The position numbers and the translations under genes are program-made. Under the pieces are notes generated by a model. It saw nothing but the letters and a program-made list of their open reading frames with translations, searched no databases and was not told the DNA's origin. 55,725 nt of DNA from Akkermansia muciniphila (GTDB taxonomy: Bacteria > Verrucomicrobiota > Verrucomicrobiia > Limisphaerales > BJHT01): contig CAMAUZ010000051.1 of assembly GCA_945861535.1 (NCBI GenBank), forward strand, positions 1 through 55,725, written 5' to 3'. Below are positions 26,073 to 34,312 of this stretch, one piece after another. Positions within the stretch are counted from its first letter, which is position 1; the number at the start of each line of letters is the position of its first letter.

Positions 26073-27062
26073 ATGCCCACCGAAACCCTCCATTTCGACA
26101 ACGCCCGCCTGGCCCAGCAGCTCTTCAACAACGACGCGCGCAACCTCAAGCGTCTCGAAGAACAGCTCGGCGTCACCGCGACCGCGCGCGAAGGCTGGAT
26201 CAAACTCGAAGGCACCGCGCCGGACGTCGAGCTGGCCAAGCAGTTGTTTGCGCTGCTTGAGGAATCCATCAAGGCCGGCACGCCCGTCCACAACCGCGAG
26301 TTCCTCCAGGCGCTGGCCATCATCAAGAACGAGGGCGTCGCGGCGCTGAAAAACCTCCACTCCGACCGCATCCACACCTCGAGCAAAAAACCGCACGTCG
26401 TCCCGAAGACCACCGGCCAGAAAAAATATCTCGAAGCCGTCCGCACCCACGATGTCACCTTCGGCATCGGCCCGGCGGGCACGGGGAAAACCTATCTCGC
26501 CATGGCGATGGCTGTCGCGACGCTGCGCGAGGAAAAGGTCGGACGCATCGTTTTGACCCGGCCCGCGGTCGAGGCCGGCGAGGCGCTCGGGTTTCTGCCC
26601 GGCGACCTGCACGAAAAGCTCGCGCCGTATCTGCGCCCGCTCCACGACGCGCTGCTGGACATGCTGCCCGCCGAAGAAATCCAGCGGCACATGGAGCGCG
26701 GCAGCATCGAGATCGCCCCGCTCGCCTACATGCGCGGGCGTACGCTCAACAACGCCTTCATCATTCTCGACGAGGCGCAGAACACGACCACCGAGCAGAT
26801 GTTCATGTTCCTCACCCGCATGGGCTTCAACTCGAAGGTCGTGATCACCGGCGACCCGACCCAGATCGATCTGCCGCCGCACCGGCGCTCGGGCCTCATC
26901 GAAGCCCAGCAGGCTTTGAAGAAACAGGAAGGCATCGCCCTGATCGAATTTCAGAAACGCGATGTCATCCGGCATCCGCTCGTGCAGCGGATCATCGGCG
27001 CGTACGAGGAGCACCGGGCGGGGCGGAAGGCGGCGGGGCAGGGAAAAGTAATTAGTGATTAG
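26073..27062 (+). CDS. phoH: PhoH-like ATPase
   Basis: A P-loop ATPase of 329 residues, often linked with RNA metabolism and commonly encoded next to ybeY, as here. Residues 1-110 form a KH-like N-terminal part; Walker A is GPAGTGKT at 133-140 and Walker B is AFIILDEAQNTT near 228-239, followed by VVITGDPTQIDLP and SGLIEAQQAL. ATG 26073 fits the family start. The last four codons and the stop (GTA ATT AGT GAT TAG) are supplied by a TTAGTGATTAGT repeat, so the C-terminus was probably altered by repeat insertion. Confidence 0.94.
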   Translation: MPTETLHFDNARLAQQLFNNDARNLKRLEEQLGVTATAREGWIKLEGTAPDVELAKQLFALLEESIKAGTPVHNREFLQALAIIKNEGVAALKNLHSDRIHTSSKKPHVVPKTTGQKKYLEAVRTHDVTFGIGPAGTGKTYLAMAMAVATLREEKVGRIVLTRPAVEAGEALGFLPGDLHEKLAPYLRPLHDALLDMLPAEEIQRHMERGSIEIAPLAYMRGRTLNNAFIILDEAQNTTTEQMFMFLTRMGFNSKVVITGDPTQIDLPPHRRSGLIEAQQALKKQEGIALIEFQKRDVIRHPLVQRIIGAYEEHRAGRKAAGQGKVISD

Positions 27063-27069
27063 TGATTAC
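27048..27069. repeat. TTAGTGATTAGT word array overlapping the phoH end
   Basis: GTAATTAGTGATTAGTGATT, starting inside the phoH frame and providing its stop codon at 27060-27062. Same family as 3654-3676 and 47145-47169. Confidence 0.85.
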
Positions 27070-27105
27070 TGTGCCTCGTGCAATCGAGCGACAAGCGGTG
27101 GACTA

Positions 27106-27181
27106 GTAGCTCGACATTCCAATGTCGAGACCGGCACGTTCTGCCAGCGCCGCCGCACTCGACATTGGAATGTCGAGCTAC
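27106..27181. repeat. Inverted repeat GTAGCTCGACATTCCAATGT
   Basis: Left arm 27106-27129 GTAGCTCGACATTCCAATGT then CGAG; right arm 27158-27181 CTCGACATTGGAATGTCGAG then CTAC. Each arm is itself palindromic (CTCGACATTCCAATGTCGAG), so alternative folds exist. It lies in the 228-base gap between phoH and ybeY. Confidence 0.9.
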
Positions 27182-27290
27182 CTCGGCGATGTCACTCTGA
27201 TGCACGAGTCCCAATAGTCGGAGCTGGCCAGCGGACACGTCTCCCGCCGCACGCATCACACCTCGCGCATCACGCAGCACGTCCCTCCCA

Positions 27291-27764
27291 ATGAAAACCC
27301 TGCTCCTCGCCAATCGCCAGCGGGACCGGCGCGTGGACACGCGGTGGCTGCGGACGTGCGCCGTGACGTTGCTCGAGGAACTGCTCGCGCTGGAGGAGTA
27401 CGAACTCGGCGTGCAACTCGTGGGCGTCCGCGAAATGGCGCGCGTGAATCAGCAGTTCCTCAATCACGCCGGCTCGACGGACGTGATCACGTTTTCGTAT
27501 GCGGAGCCGGGCGAAGCGCGATTGCACGGCGAGCTTTTCATCTGCGTGAGCGACGCGGTGGCGCAGGCCGCGGAATGGGGGACAACCTGGCAGTCGGAGG
27601 TTGTGCGTTACCTCGTGCATGGCGTGTTGCATCTGCGCGGCTTCGACGACCTTGAGCCGGCGAAACGGCGCGTGATGAAACGCCACGAGAACCGCCTTGT
27701 CGCGCGGTTGGCGCGGCACTTTGCCTTGAGGGAGCTGGAGCGCAAACCTACGCTCGCCGCATGA
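27291..27764 (+). CDS. ybeY: Endoribonuclease YbeY
   Basis: YbeY is a metal-dependent RNase needed for rRNA maturation and ribosome quality control. The 157-residue protein contains NHAGSTDVITFSY, GELFICVSDA and the zinc-site block HGVLHLRGFDD. In the standard motif (HGxLHLxGyDH) three histidines bind zinc; here His110 and His114 are present and the third is Asp120. The downstream helix MKRHENRLVARL is normal. The last four bases (ATGA) overlap the start of the DUF502 gene. Confidence 0.9.
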   Translation: MKTLLLANRQRDRRVDTRWLRTCAVTLLEELLALEEYELGVQLVGVREMARVNQQFLNHAGSTDVITFSYAEPGEARLHGELFICVSDAVAQAAEWGTTWQSEVVRYLVHGVLHLRGFDDLEPAKRRVMKRHENRLVARLARHFALRELERKPTLAA

Positions 27765-28471
27765 ATCGGACTTTCTGGAGTCAGTGGCGGGGAAACTTCC
27801 TGACGGGGCTGGCGGTGGTGCTGCCGTCGGTGGTTTCCATTGCCGTGTTGATCTGGCTGTTCCGCAACGTCGCGTCCGTCACCGACCTGCTGCTCGTGTT
27901 TCTCCCGTGGAATCTCACGCATGAAAAAAACGGGGCGGGGCCGATGCACTGGTATTGGAGCCTCATTGCCTTCGTCTGGGCCATCGTTTTGATCGGCATG
28001 ATTGGCCGGGCGGCGCGGCATTACGTCGGGCGCAAACTGATCGAGTGGCTCGACCATGTGCTCCTGCGGATTCCGCTGCTGAACAAAATCTACAGCACGG
28101 TGAAGCAGGTGAACGAGGCCTTCTCGCCCAACAACCGCTCCTCGTTCAAGCACGTCGTGCTGATTGATTTCCCACGTCCCGGCAACAAGGCGATGGGCTT
28201 CCAAACGGGCGAACCCCAGCTCCCGGGTGCGGACAAACTCGGCCCGCGGATGGTTGGCGTATTCGTGCCGACGACGCCCAATCCCACCAGCGGCTTCCTG
28301 ATTTTCGTGCCCGAACCCGAGGTGACGCGGCTCCACATGTCCGTCGCAGACGGCATCAAATTCATCGTGAGCCTCGGCGTGATCGCGCCCGAAGCGGGAC
28401 CGTCCGCACCAGTGCCGCCGGCCCCCGCCACGCCCGCGCCGGTCGTGGTGAAACGGGGTGAATTGCTGTGA
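27761..28471 (+). CDS. DUF502 family membrane protein
   Basis: A 236-residue inner-membrane protein of unknown function. Two membrane segments lie at about residues 13-35 (FLTGLAVVLPSVVSIAVLI) and 65-85 (WSLIAFVWAIVLIGMIGRA). The soluble part has the DUF502 signatures IPLLNKIYSTVKQVNEAF, FKHVVLIDFPRPG, VGVFVPTTPNPTSGFLIFVP and MSVADGIKFIVSLGV. The start overlaps the ybeY stop by four bases, implying translational coupling. A Pro/Ala-rich tail ends the protein. Confidence 0.93.
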   Translation: MNRTFWSQWRGNFLTGLAVVLPSVVSIAVLIWLFRNVASVTDLLLVFLPWNLTHEKNGAGPMHWYWSLIAFVWAIVLIGMIGRAARHYVGRKLIEWLDHVLLRIPLLNKIYSTVKQVNEAFSPNNRSSFKHVVLIDFPRPGNKAMGFQTGEPQLPGADKLGPRMVGVFVPTTPNPTSGFLIFVPEPEVTRLHMSVADGIKFIVSLGVIAPEAGPSAPVPPAPATPAPVVVKRGELL

Positions 28472-28505
28472 ACCCGAGGTCCGAGTCTGGCTCCGTGCGC
28501 GTTCG

Positions 28506-28527
28506 CGGAGCGCGGCCTTCAGGCCGC
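28506..28527. repeat. Palindrome GCGGCCTTCAGGCCGC
   Basis: GGAGCGCGGCCTTCAGGCCG, in the 178-base gap between the DUF502 gene and recO. A perfect relative, GCGGCCTTAAGGCCGC, lies at 54401-54416. Confidence 0.7.
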
Positions 28528-28649
28528 ATCACCGTCCGCAACCAACGCGGTGCTCGAACACCCCACGTCCTCCCCACCCTGAAGCGGCGTACATGCCGCG
28601 CGCCCGCCGCGCCGGAAGCCCTCGGCCCCCACTCGCCGCGGAGGTCCGC

Positions 28650-29312
28650 GTGAACGAGGAACGCTGCCCCGGCGTGATTCTGCGGACCCGCCCGCTCACG
28701 GAGACGAGCCTGATCGTCCACTGGCTGACGCCCACGTTGGGCCGCGTGGCCACGGTGGCGAAGGGCGCGCGCCGCGCGAAGTCCCCGTTCCGCGGCAAGC
28801 TGGATTTGTTTTATCTCGCGGACTTCAGCTTCAGCCGCAGCCGACGCTCGGACCTCCACACCTTGCGCGAAGTGAGCGTGCGCGAGCTGCACGTCGCCCT
28901 GCGTCGCGACCTGGCGCTCGTCGAGCAGGCCTCCTACGCCGCGATGCTGATCGAACAGGCGACCGAGGTGGAGACCCCCCTGGAGGAAATCTTCGAGTTG
29001 TTCTCCGGCTTCCTGCGCGCGTTGTGCGAGTGCCCGTCCGGCGCGCTGGGGATGCTGACGTTTGAAGTGAAACTCTTGGAAATCCTGGGCTTTGCACCCG
29101 ACCTGACTCGCGCGCGACTCAGCCCCGGTGCGGTGCAATTCCTCGAACACCTCGGGGCCGCCGACTGGCCCGCGCTCCCGACCCTCAAGCCCACCCGCTC
29201 GCAGCTTGGCGAACTGGAACGCTTCGCCTACGACTGCCTGCTGGCCAGTCTCGAACGCGTCCCCGCCGCCCGCGCCCACGCCTGGCATCCGCCGGGAACG
29301 CTGCCGCGTTGA
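28650..29312 (+). CDS. recO: DNA repair protein RecO
   Basis: RecO helps load RecA onto SSB-covered single-stranded DNA in the RecFOR pathway. From GTG 28650 it has 220 residues. The N-terminal OB fold is clear (GVILRTRPLTETSLIVHWLT; LGRVATVAKGARRAKSPFRG), as is the helical remainder (LRALCECPSGALGMLTFEVK, LLEILGFAPDL). The protein is a little short and lacks the CxxC zinc site that many RecO proteins carry. An in-frame ATG at 28593 would add 19 low-complexity residues. Confidence 0.87.
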   Translation: MNEERCPGVILRTRPLTETSLIVHWLTPTLGRVATVAKGARRAKSPFRGKLDLFYLADFSFSRSRRSDLHTLREVSVRELHVALRRDLALVEQASYAAMLIEQATEVETPLEEIFELFSGFLRALCECPSGALGMLTFEVKLLEILGFAPDLTRARLSPGAVQFLEHLGAADWPALPTLKPTRSQLGELERFAYDCLLASLERVPAARAHAWHPPGTLPR

Positions 29313-29410
29313 GCTGTGTCTTCAGCACCGACAACGGCCGGAAACTCCGGCCCGGAACGCATGCAGACCTTCGGGTCGGATTCCTTTTCCAGCTCTTCCT
29401 GGCAAAGGCC

Positions 29411-29460
29411 GATGAAACCGAGAAACCAAGGATAAACTCCGACAAACACGGATGGAAACC
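29411..29460. repeat. CGGATAAACACGGATGG word, left arm
   Basis: AACCAAGGATAAACTCCGAC then AAACACGGATGGAAACC. The opposing arm is at 29698-29738; a third copy at 36289-36326 reaches the start of a gene. Confidence 0.75.
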
Positions 29461-29509
29461 CATTGTCGCCGCCTCGCTCGCCGGGTGAGCGCAGGACTTT
29501 TGAACGCGG

Positions 29510-29684
29510 AAAAGGCAGTCGAAACCACGAAAGACACGAAAGGCACGAAAGGAGAAGGGCTTGCGGAATCGAGGGTTGTCATCTGACTCGTGAGTTATTC
29601 GGAGGTTGAGCCACCCCGCTTCCGCCCTTTGTTTCCAAGCTTTTCGTGTTTTTCGTGTCTTTCGTTGTTCAACCCGACTGCCGC
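29510..29684. repeat. ACGAAAGACACGAAA paired repeat, copy 3
   Basis: Arm 1 (29510-29557) GGCAGTCGAAACCACGAAAG then ACACGAAAGGCACGAAAGG; arm 2 (29621-29684) TTTTCGTGTTTTTCGTGTCT then TTCGTTGTTCAACC and GACTGCC. Shares the GGCAGT/ACTGCC outer words with copy 2. Confidence 0.85.
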
Positions 29685-29697
29685 CTCCAGATTGAAA

Positions 29698-29738
29698 TTC
29701 CCATCCCGATCCGTGTCCGTCCTTATCCATCCGCGGTC
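29698..29738. repeat. CGGATAAACACGGATGG word, right arm
   Basis: TTCCCATCCCGATCCGTGTC then CGTCCTTATCCATCCGCGG, roughly the reverse complement of 29411-29460. Confidence 0.7.
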
Positions 29739-29806
29739 GGACTGCGTCTTCGGAATCAAGCATGCGGCCAGATGGCGCTCGCCGACTTCCGGGAAAAGGA
29801 ATGAGA

Positions 29807-29840
29807 GAAAGAAAAACAGCGACCGGTGAGGGTCGCTGTT
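29807..29840 (-). terminator. Rho-independent terminator of the FKBP gene
   Basis: Read on the minus strand, a perfect 10-bp stem (AACAGCGACC with GGTCGCTGTT; plus-strand positions 29815-29824 and 29831-29840) with a 6-base loop is followed by TTTTTCTTTCTCTC. It starts 31 bases after the FKBP stop codon. This is the clearest terminator in the window. Confidence 0.88.
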
Positions 29841-29870
29841 GGTGAAGCGGAAGGATGGACTGGCGGGCGC

Positions 29871-30578
29871 TTACTTGCCTTCGCCGGGTTCGATGCTCAG
29901 GAGTTCGATGTCGAAGATGAGCGTGGCGTTGGGCCCGATGGCCTGGCCGGCGCCGCGTTCGCCGTAGGCGATGTCGGCGGGGATGAAGAGCTGCCACTTG
30001 GAGCCGACGGGCATGAGCTGGAGGGCTTCGGTCCAGCCTTTGATGACGCCGCCGACGGGGAAGGTGGCGGGTTCGCCGCGCTTGATCGAGCTGTCGAATT
30101 CGGTGCCGTCGATGAGCGTGCCGGCGTAGTGCGTTTTCACGGTGTCGGAAGCCTTGGGGATTTTGCCGGTGCCCGCCTTGATGACCTTGTATTGCAGGCC
30201 GCTGGCGGTGGTCTTGACGCCGTCCTTGGCTTTGTTGGCGGCGAGGAAGGCGGCGCCTTCCTTTTTGTTTTTGTCGCCGGACTCGGACGCTTTGGCCATT
30301 TGCTTGGCGCGCATCTCCTTTTGGAAAGTGCCGAGGACCGCCATCGCTTCCTCTTCGGTGAGCAGGGGTTTGTTGCCTTTGAGCACGTCCCGAATGGCCG
30401 CGCCGACGAGGTCGGGGTTGGCATCGATGCCCTGAGATTTGAAGTTGCGACCGATGTTCAGGCCGATGCTGTAGCTGATCTTGTCCTGCTCGGTCTTGAG
30501 GGCCGGGGCGGAATCAGCGGCCGACAAGCTGCCGGCGAGCAATCCGAGACTGGCGAGGTGGAGGGCGGTTTTTTTCAT
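29871..30578 (-). CDS. FKBP-type peptidyl-prolyl isomerase, Mip/FkpA-like
   Basis: A periplasmic folding helper that isomerises proline bonds. The 235-residue protein has a signal peptide (MKKTALHLASLGLLAGSLSA, cut after about residue 21), an N-terminal dimerisation domain (KISYSIGLNIGRNFKSQG; LLTEEEAMAVLGTFQKEM), and a C-terminal FKBP domain (about 125-230) with TVKTHYAGTLIDGTEFDSS, GVIKGWTEALQLMPVGSKW and IPADIAYGERGAG. The long helical spacer and domain order match Mip/FkpA. It has its own terminator. Confidence 0.94.
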   Translation of the reverse strand: MKKTALHLASLGLLAGSLSAADSAPALKTEQDKISYSIGLNIGRNFKSQGIDANPDLVGAAIRDVLKGNKPLLTEEEAMAVLGTFQKEMRAKQMAKASESGDKNKKEGAAFLAANKAKDGVKTTASGLQYKVIKAGTGKIPKASDTVKTHYAGTLIDGTEFDSSIKRGEPATFPVGGVIKGWTEALQLMPVGSKWQLFIPADIAYGERGAGQAIGPNATLIFDIELLSIEPGEGK

Positions 30579-30974
30579 TTCGTTGCGTGTCGTTACGTTT
30601 CGTTTGTTGGTTGTCCCCGCACCGTAAGAGTAGGTCCGGATAGGGATAAAACTCGGCGGAAACTACGGGTTGACGGGGACGCGTCAAGCCAAGCGTCGGG
30701 GGCCTGTGGCGGCGGGTGAAGCTGGCAGGTCGCGGTGCGTGGCGGCTTGGCCATGGCCCGGATATTTCACAGGCGTCCGGACCGCCATGGGTGCCACCGG
30801 CTGGCAGTCTGTGCCGTCCGGCGACTGTCCGAATGCTCCCTCGCGTCTCGTGTCGGGCCGCGCACTCCGGTCGCAGAAACTCCGCTCGGTCTCAGTTGCC
30901 GACGGGTTCTCCGCGCGGGCGCGGAAAACGGTGCCCGGACGGGTGCGGTCCCCCGGCGGCTTCGGGGTGCGGGG
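30579..30974. other. Gap between two minus-strand genes
   Basis: No gene and no repeat that I recognise. It must hold the FKBP promoter near its left end (30580-30680), where the sequence is less GC-rich (CTTACGGTGCGGGG and TTTTATCCC on the minus strand), but I could not choose boxes with confidence. Confidence 0.45.
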
Positions 30975-33950
30975 TCAGTGTTTGAAGCGGAATTCGACGG
31001 AGGTGAGCAGGCCCCAGGCGAGTTCTTGCACGACGGCGGTGGTTTCTTTGGGACGGGTTTCGAGGAATTTTTTCACGGCGGCCAGTTCGTCGTCCGCGGG
31101 CAGGCGCGTGAGGGTGCTGAGGTAGAGTTCCTCGGCGAGAGCTTTCGGGTCGGGGAGTTTGGCGCAACGCTCGACGAGGCTGCCGGTGCTCGGGGCGAGC
31201 CAGCCGCGGAGGGGAGCGGCGTTGTTGAAGAAGAGGGCTTGGTCGGCGGAGGCGTAGAAGATGTCCTGCGGTTCGCCGGCGGAGTTGCCGAACAGGGTGG
31301 CGAACTGGCCGACGTTGCCTTTGAGCTTGTCGAACACGAACTGCTCGACGTGCTGGGCGCGCGCGAGGAGGCGGGCGGGATCGTTTTTGGTGGCGTCGGT
31401 GGGCGGGGTTTTTTTGTCGAAGTCGGCCGCGGCGGCGAGCTGCTGCGGCGCGGTGAGGCCGGCGGATTTCATCAGGCTCCAGGCGAGTTGTTCGGGAGTG
31501 AGCGCGACGAATGCGCCGACGGCGAACGCGGTGGTGAAGGCGGTGCTGAGTTTGGCCTGGCTTTCGTCGAGGCGGGCTTTCGTGGCGGTGGCGTGGGCTT
31601 CGGCGGTTTTCAGTTGGGCTTGGAGGTTGGTGAAATCCTGGCGGGCGGAGGCGGCGAGATCGGCGGCGACTTTGGCGAAGGCGGCCCGGGCGTCGGCGAG
31701 GCGGGTTTCGGCGGGGGCGGGAGGCGCAACGGGTGGAACGGTGGCTTTGTTTGCAGGGGCGGTTGCGGGAGCGGTGGGCGCGACGGCGGCGACGGTGTTG
31801 GTTTTAAGAGCCGCAGAATTTGGCGTCGCGACGACGGGCGGCACGGCAACAGCGGCATTCGTTTTGATGGTGGGAGAATTGGTCGTCGGGACGGTGGGCG
31901 GGGGTGTGACGACGGGTGCCGCCGCCGCGGGTGGGACGCTTGCGGTTCTGGGTGTTTGTCCTGCGTTGATGGCGAGCTGGGCGGCGGTGAGTTCGTCGTG
32001 GCGGGTGAGGACGGACTGCACGGTGGCGAGCTTGGCCTGGGTCTGCGCGATGTTCGCGCGGGCGGCGGTCAGGGCGGCGGATTGCGATTCGTACTCGGCG
32101 AAGAGTCGGGCGAGGCCGAGGCGTTTTTCGTCGTGATTCTGCGCGGTGCGGTCGGCCTGGCGCCTGGCGGTGGCGGTGGCGAGGTCGTCCTCAAATTTGC
32201 GCAGTTGTTTGTCGGCGTCCGCAAGGCGGGCGAGCACGGGTTTGGCGGTGAGTTCGATGACGGCGAGTTTTTCCAACGCGGTTTTGAGGGCGGCGGCTTT
32301 GACGGGCAGGTCTTTCGTCGCAAGCTCGACTTCGTTGGTGAGCTTGGCGATGCGCGCTTTGAACTGGTCCACGGCGGCGACGAGGTTGGTTTCCGGCGCG
32401 AGTTTGATGATGGCGTCTTGCGCGTTCGTGACGGCGGCGAGGAGGGATTTGAGGGCGTCGCGTTTGGCGGCGAGGGATATTTCGAGATTGGCCTGAGCCT
32501 GCGCGGCGGCGGTGGAAACTTTTTTTACCTCAGCGATGGCGGCGTTGGTTTTGGTGAGTTCGGCGACGATGGCGTCGCGGGCTTTTTGCACGGGGGCGAG
32601 GGCGGCGAGGGATTTCTTGTGGAGATCGTCGGACTGCGCGGCGGCGTCGGTGAGGCGTTTCACTTCATCCTCGAGGTCGGGGACGCGGCTGGCGGCGGGT
32701 TTGTCGGGCGAGGTGAGGACGGGCGGGAGTTCAATGCTGCGCTGGTAGGTCTGGGTGAGGGCGAGCTGGCGGAGGAAGGCGCGGGTGTCGTATTTGAGCG
32801 CGACGAGTTCGTCGGCGAGGACATCAAGCAGGGCGGGGCTGGCGGCGGGATTGGCGGAGTGGAGTTCATCGACGGGATCGACGAGGCCGCGGCCCATGAG
32901 GTGTTTCCAGAGGCGGTTGGCGATGTTGCGATTGAAGGCGCGGTTGGTGCCGTCGGTGGCGGCGGCAGCGAGTTGCGCGCGGCGGCTGAACTTGGGGACG
33001 GGGCGGATGTTTTTGTCCTTCGGATCAGGCTTCACGAGATAGTCGTCGCCCTTCGCGAGGATGGGTTCGGTGAGCGAGACGCTGCCGGGCAGGCGTGGGC
33101 CGGTCGCGCCGGTTTCCTTGGTGAAGACCGAGGCAAAGCTCACGTCGCCTTCGGCTTTTTCGCCGACGAAGGATTTCTTGGCCTTGTCATCGGTGAAGAG
33201 ATAGGTGCGGTTGAGAAAGGCGTAGAGGCCCTGGTAATCACGCTGGAGATAATCGTCGATGCGCGGGTGGTCGTGGCATTGGGCGCACGAGAGGTCCATG
33301 CCGAAAAAGATGCGGCCGACATCGCGCGTGAGGAGATTCGGCTCAGCCTCGCGGTCGAGCAGGAAACGCGCGGCGGGGCGTTGTTTTTCATCCGCGCTGT
33401 CGGCGGAGAGGATTTCGCGGACGAGCAGGTCGTAGGGCTTGTTGGTCGCGAAGGAGTTGAAAAGGAACTGCTGCCACTCGGCGGTTTTCACATGCTTCTC
33501 GCCGCGGCGTTCCATCAGCCAGATGTCGAAAACGCTGGTGAAGTGGCGGACGAATTCGCGCGAGCCGAGGAGGCGGTCGATGAGTTTGGTGCGTTTGTCT
33601 GGTGCCGTGTCGGCGAAGAAAGCGCGGGCCTCGGCAGCGGTCGGAATGCTGCCGGTGAAGTCGAGATACGCACGCCGGAGGAAATCGGCGTCGCTTGCCG
33701 GCGGCACGGCGGGACCGGGGAAGGTGGCGGCGAGGAGCTTGTCGATGCGGGCGGGCAGGGGTTCGGGGGCGGCGGGTGCAACTGCGGGAGCGGCAGCGGG
33801 GGCAGGGGCGGGGGCCGGCGGAGGCGCGGCGGAGCGCGCGGGGAAGAGCGCGGCGGCGGTGAAGAGCAGGAGGAGGGCGAGGGGCGCGCGGGGCACGGGA
33901 CGTAGGGAGAAACGGGCGGCGGGCCAGCGGGTGATTCGGCGGTGGGCCAT
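30975..33950 (-). CDS. DUF1549/DUF1553 secreted protein with coiled-coil insertion
   Basis: A 991-residue exported protein of the planctomycete-type PSD1 group. After a signal peptide (about residues 1-41) and a Pro/Ala linker, a DUF1549 domain spans about 65-280 with DFLRRAYLDFTGSIPTAAEA and the c-type haem-like motif CAQCHDHP (Cys222, Cys225, His226). DUF1553 starts near 325 (FNRNIANRLWKHLMGRGLVD; TQTYQRS). A long insertion of two coiled coils (about 425-690 and 745-810) and an Ala/Pro/Thr linker then splits it, and the domain ends with VEQFVFDKL-type and LYLSTLTRLPADDELAA segments. Members usually sit beside a DUF1501 gene, which is absent here. Possible role: outer-surface polymer processing or redox; unproven. 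Confidence 0.85.
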   Translation of the reverse strand: MAHRRITRWPAARFSLRPVPRAPLALLLLFTAAALFPARSAAPPPAPAPAPAAAPAVAPAAPEPLPARIDKLLAATFPGPAVPPASDADFLRRAYLDFTGSIPTAAEARAFFADTAPDKRTKLIDRLLGSREFVRHFTSVFDIWLMERRGEKHVKTAEWQQFLFNSFATNKPYDLLVREILSADSADEKQRPAARFLLDREAEPNLLTRDVGRIFFGMDLSCAQCHDHPRIDDYLQRDYQGLYAFLNRTYLFTDDKAKKSFVGEKAEGDVSFASVFTKETGATGPRLPGSVSLTEPILAKGDDYLVKPDPKDKNIRPVPKFSRRAQLAAAATDGTNRAFNRNIANRLWKHLMGRGLVDPVDELHSANPAASPALLDVLADELVALKYDTRAFLRQLALTQTYQRSIELPPVLTSPDKPAASRVPDLEDEVKRLTDAAAQSDDLHKKSLAALAPVQKARDAIVAELTKTNAAIAEVKKVSTAAAQAQANLEISLAAKRDALKSLLAAVTNAQDAIIKLAPETNLVAAVDQFKARIAKLTNEVELATKDLPVKAAALKTALEKLAVIELTAKPVLARLADADKQLRKFEDDLATATARRQADRTAQNHDEKRLGLARLFAEYESQSAALTAARANIAQTQAKLATVQSVLTRHDELTAAQLAINAGQTPRTASVPPAAAAPVVTPPPTVPTTNSPTIKTNAAVAVPPVVATPNSAALKTNTVAAVAPTAPATAPANKATVPPVAPPAPAETRLADARAAFAKVAADLAASARQDFTNLQAQLKTAEAHATATKARLDESQAKLSTAFTTAFAVGAFVALTPEQLAWSLMKSAGLTAPQQLAAAADFDKKTPPTDATKNDPARLLARAQHVEQFVFDKLKGNVGQFATLFGNSAGEPQDIFYASADQALFFNNAAPLRGWLAPSTGSLVERCAKLPDPKALAEELYLSTLTRLPADDELAAVKKFLETRPKETTAVVQELAWGLLTSVEFRFKH

Positions 33951-34048
33951 GGGTGTTGGTTGCGTTCGATTGCTCCGCGGGTGGCGGGCGATTGGGATGC
34001 CGGTTTTTGAAGAGGGTCCCGCGGGGGCTATTCACGGCGGGCGGGAGG

Positions 34049-34107
34049 AAAGCTCAAAGGATAAAGCTCAAAGCTCAAGGGAATGAACAAGTGTCCAAGG
34101 GCCAAGG
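34049..34107 (+). repeat. AGCTCAAAG word array, single arm
   Basis: AAAGCTCAAAGGATAAAGCT then CAAAGCTCAAGGGAATGAAC; ends in CCAAGGGCCAAGG. Confidence 0.8.
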
Positions 34108-34125
34108 GGCTTTGCGGCCGAAGGG

Positions 34126-34252
34126 TTGGCAGGGGATTTTAGGGCAAGGGAATGGAGGCAAGGGAACGGGGACTGGAAGCTCCCTTTCCTTGTCCCCATT
34201 GCTTTGCCTCCATTCCTTTGCCTCCATTCCTTTGCCCCAAATTCCCCTGCCT
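34126..34252. repeat. Inverted CAAGGGAATGGAGGCAAGGG arms
   Basis: Left arm (34126-34170) GGCAGGGGATTTTAGGGCAA then GGGAATGGAGGCAAGGG; right arm (34185-34252) CCTTTGCCTCCATTCCTTTG repeated, ending CCCCAAATTCCCCTGCC. The right arm is a tandem of the word TTTGCCTCCATTCC. Related to the single words at 21074-21100 and 25174-25210. Confidence 0.85.
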
Positions 34253-34312
34253 TGTCTGCCCTGCCGTCCTTTCGGCTTTGATTCCGTCGTGGAGTTCCCT
34301 AGCTTCGCGGCC

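Larger units (their letters stand above)
29313..29870. other. Convergent gap with nested inverted repeats and a terminator
   Basis: Between recO (plus) and the FKBP gene (minus). It holds a GATAAACTCCGACAAACACG arm (29411-29460), an ACGAAAGACACGAAA pair (29510-29684) and the opposing CATCCCGATCCGTGTCCGTC arm (29698-29738). One inverted pair is thus nested inside another. A rho-independent terminator for the FKBP gene lies at 29807-29840. Confidence 0.7.
33951..34312. other. Divergent gap with two repeat families
   Basis: Between the DUF1549 gene (minus) and yajQ (plus). Holds an AGCTCAAAG arm (34049-34107) and a pair of CCCTTGCCTCCATTCC arms (34126-34252). No gene. Confidence 0.6.

Noticed and set aside
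30735-33905. A 1056-residue plus-strand open frame
   Set aside because: It is antisense to the DUF1549/DUF1553 gene, Gly/Glu/Phe-rich and without any domain; it exists only because of strong third-position GC bias.
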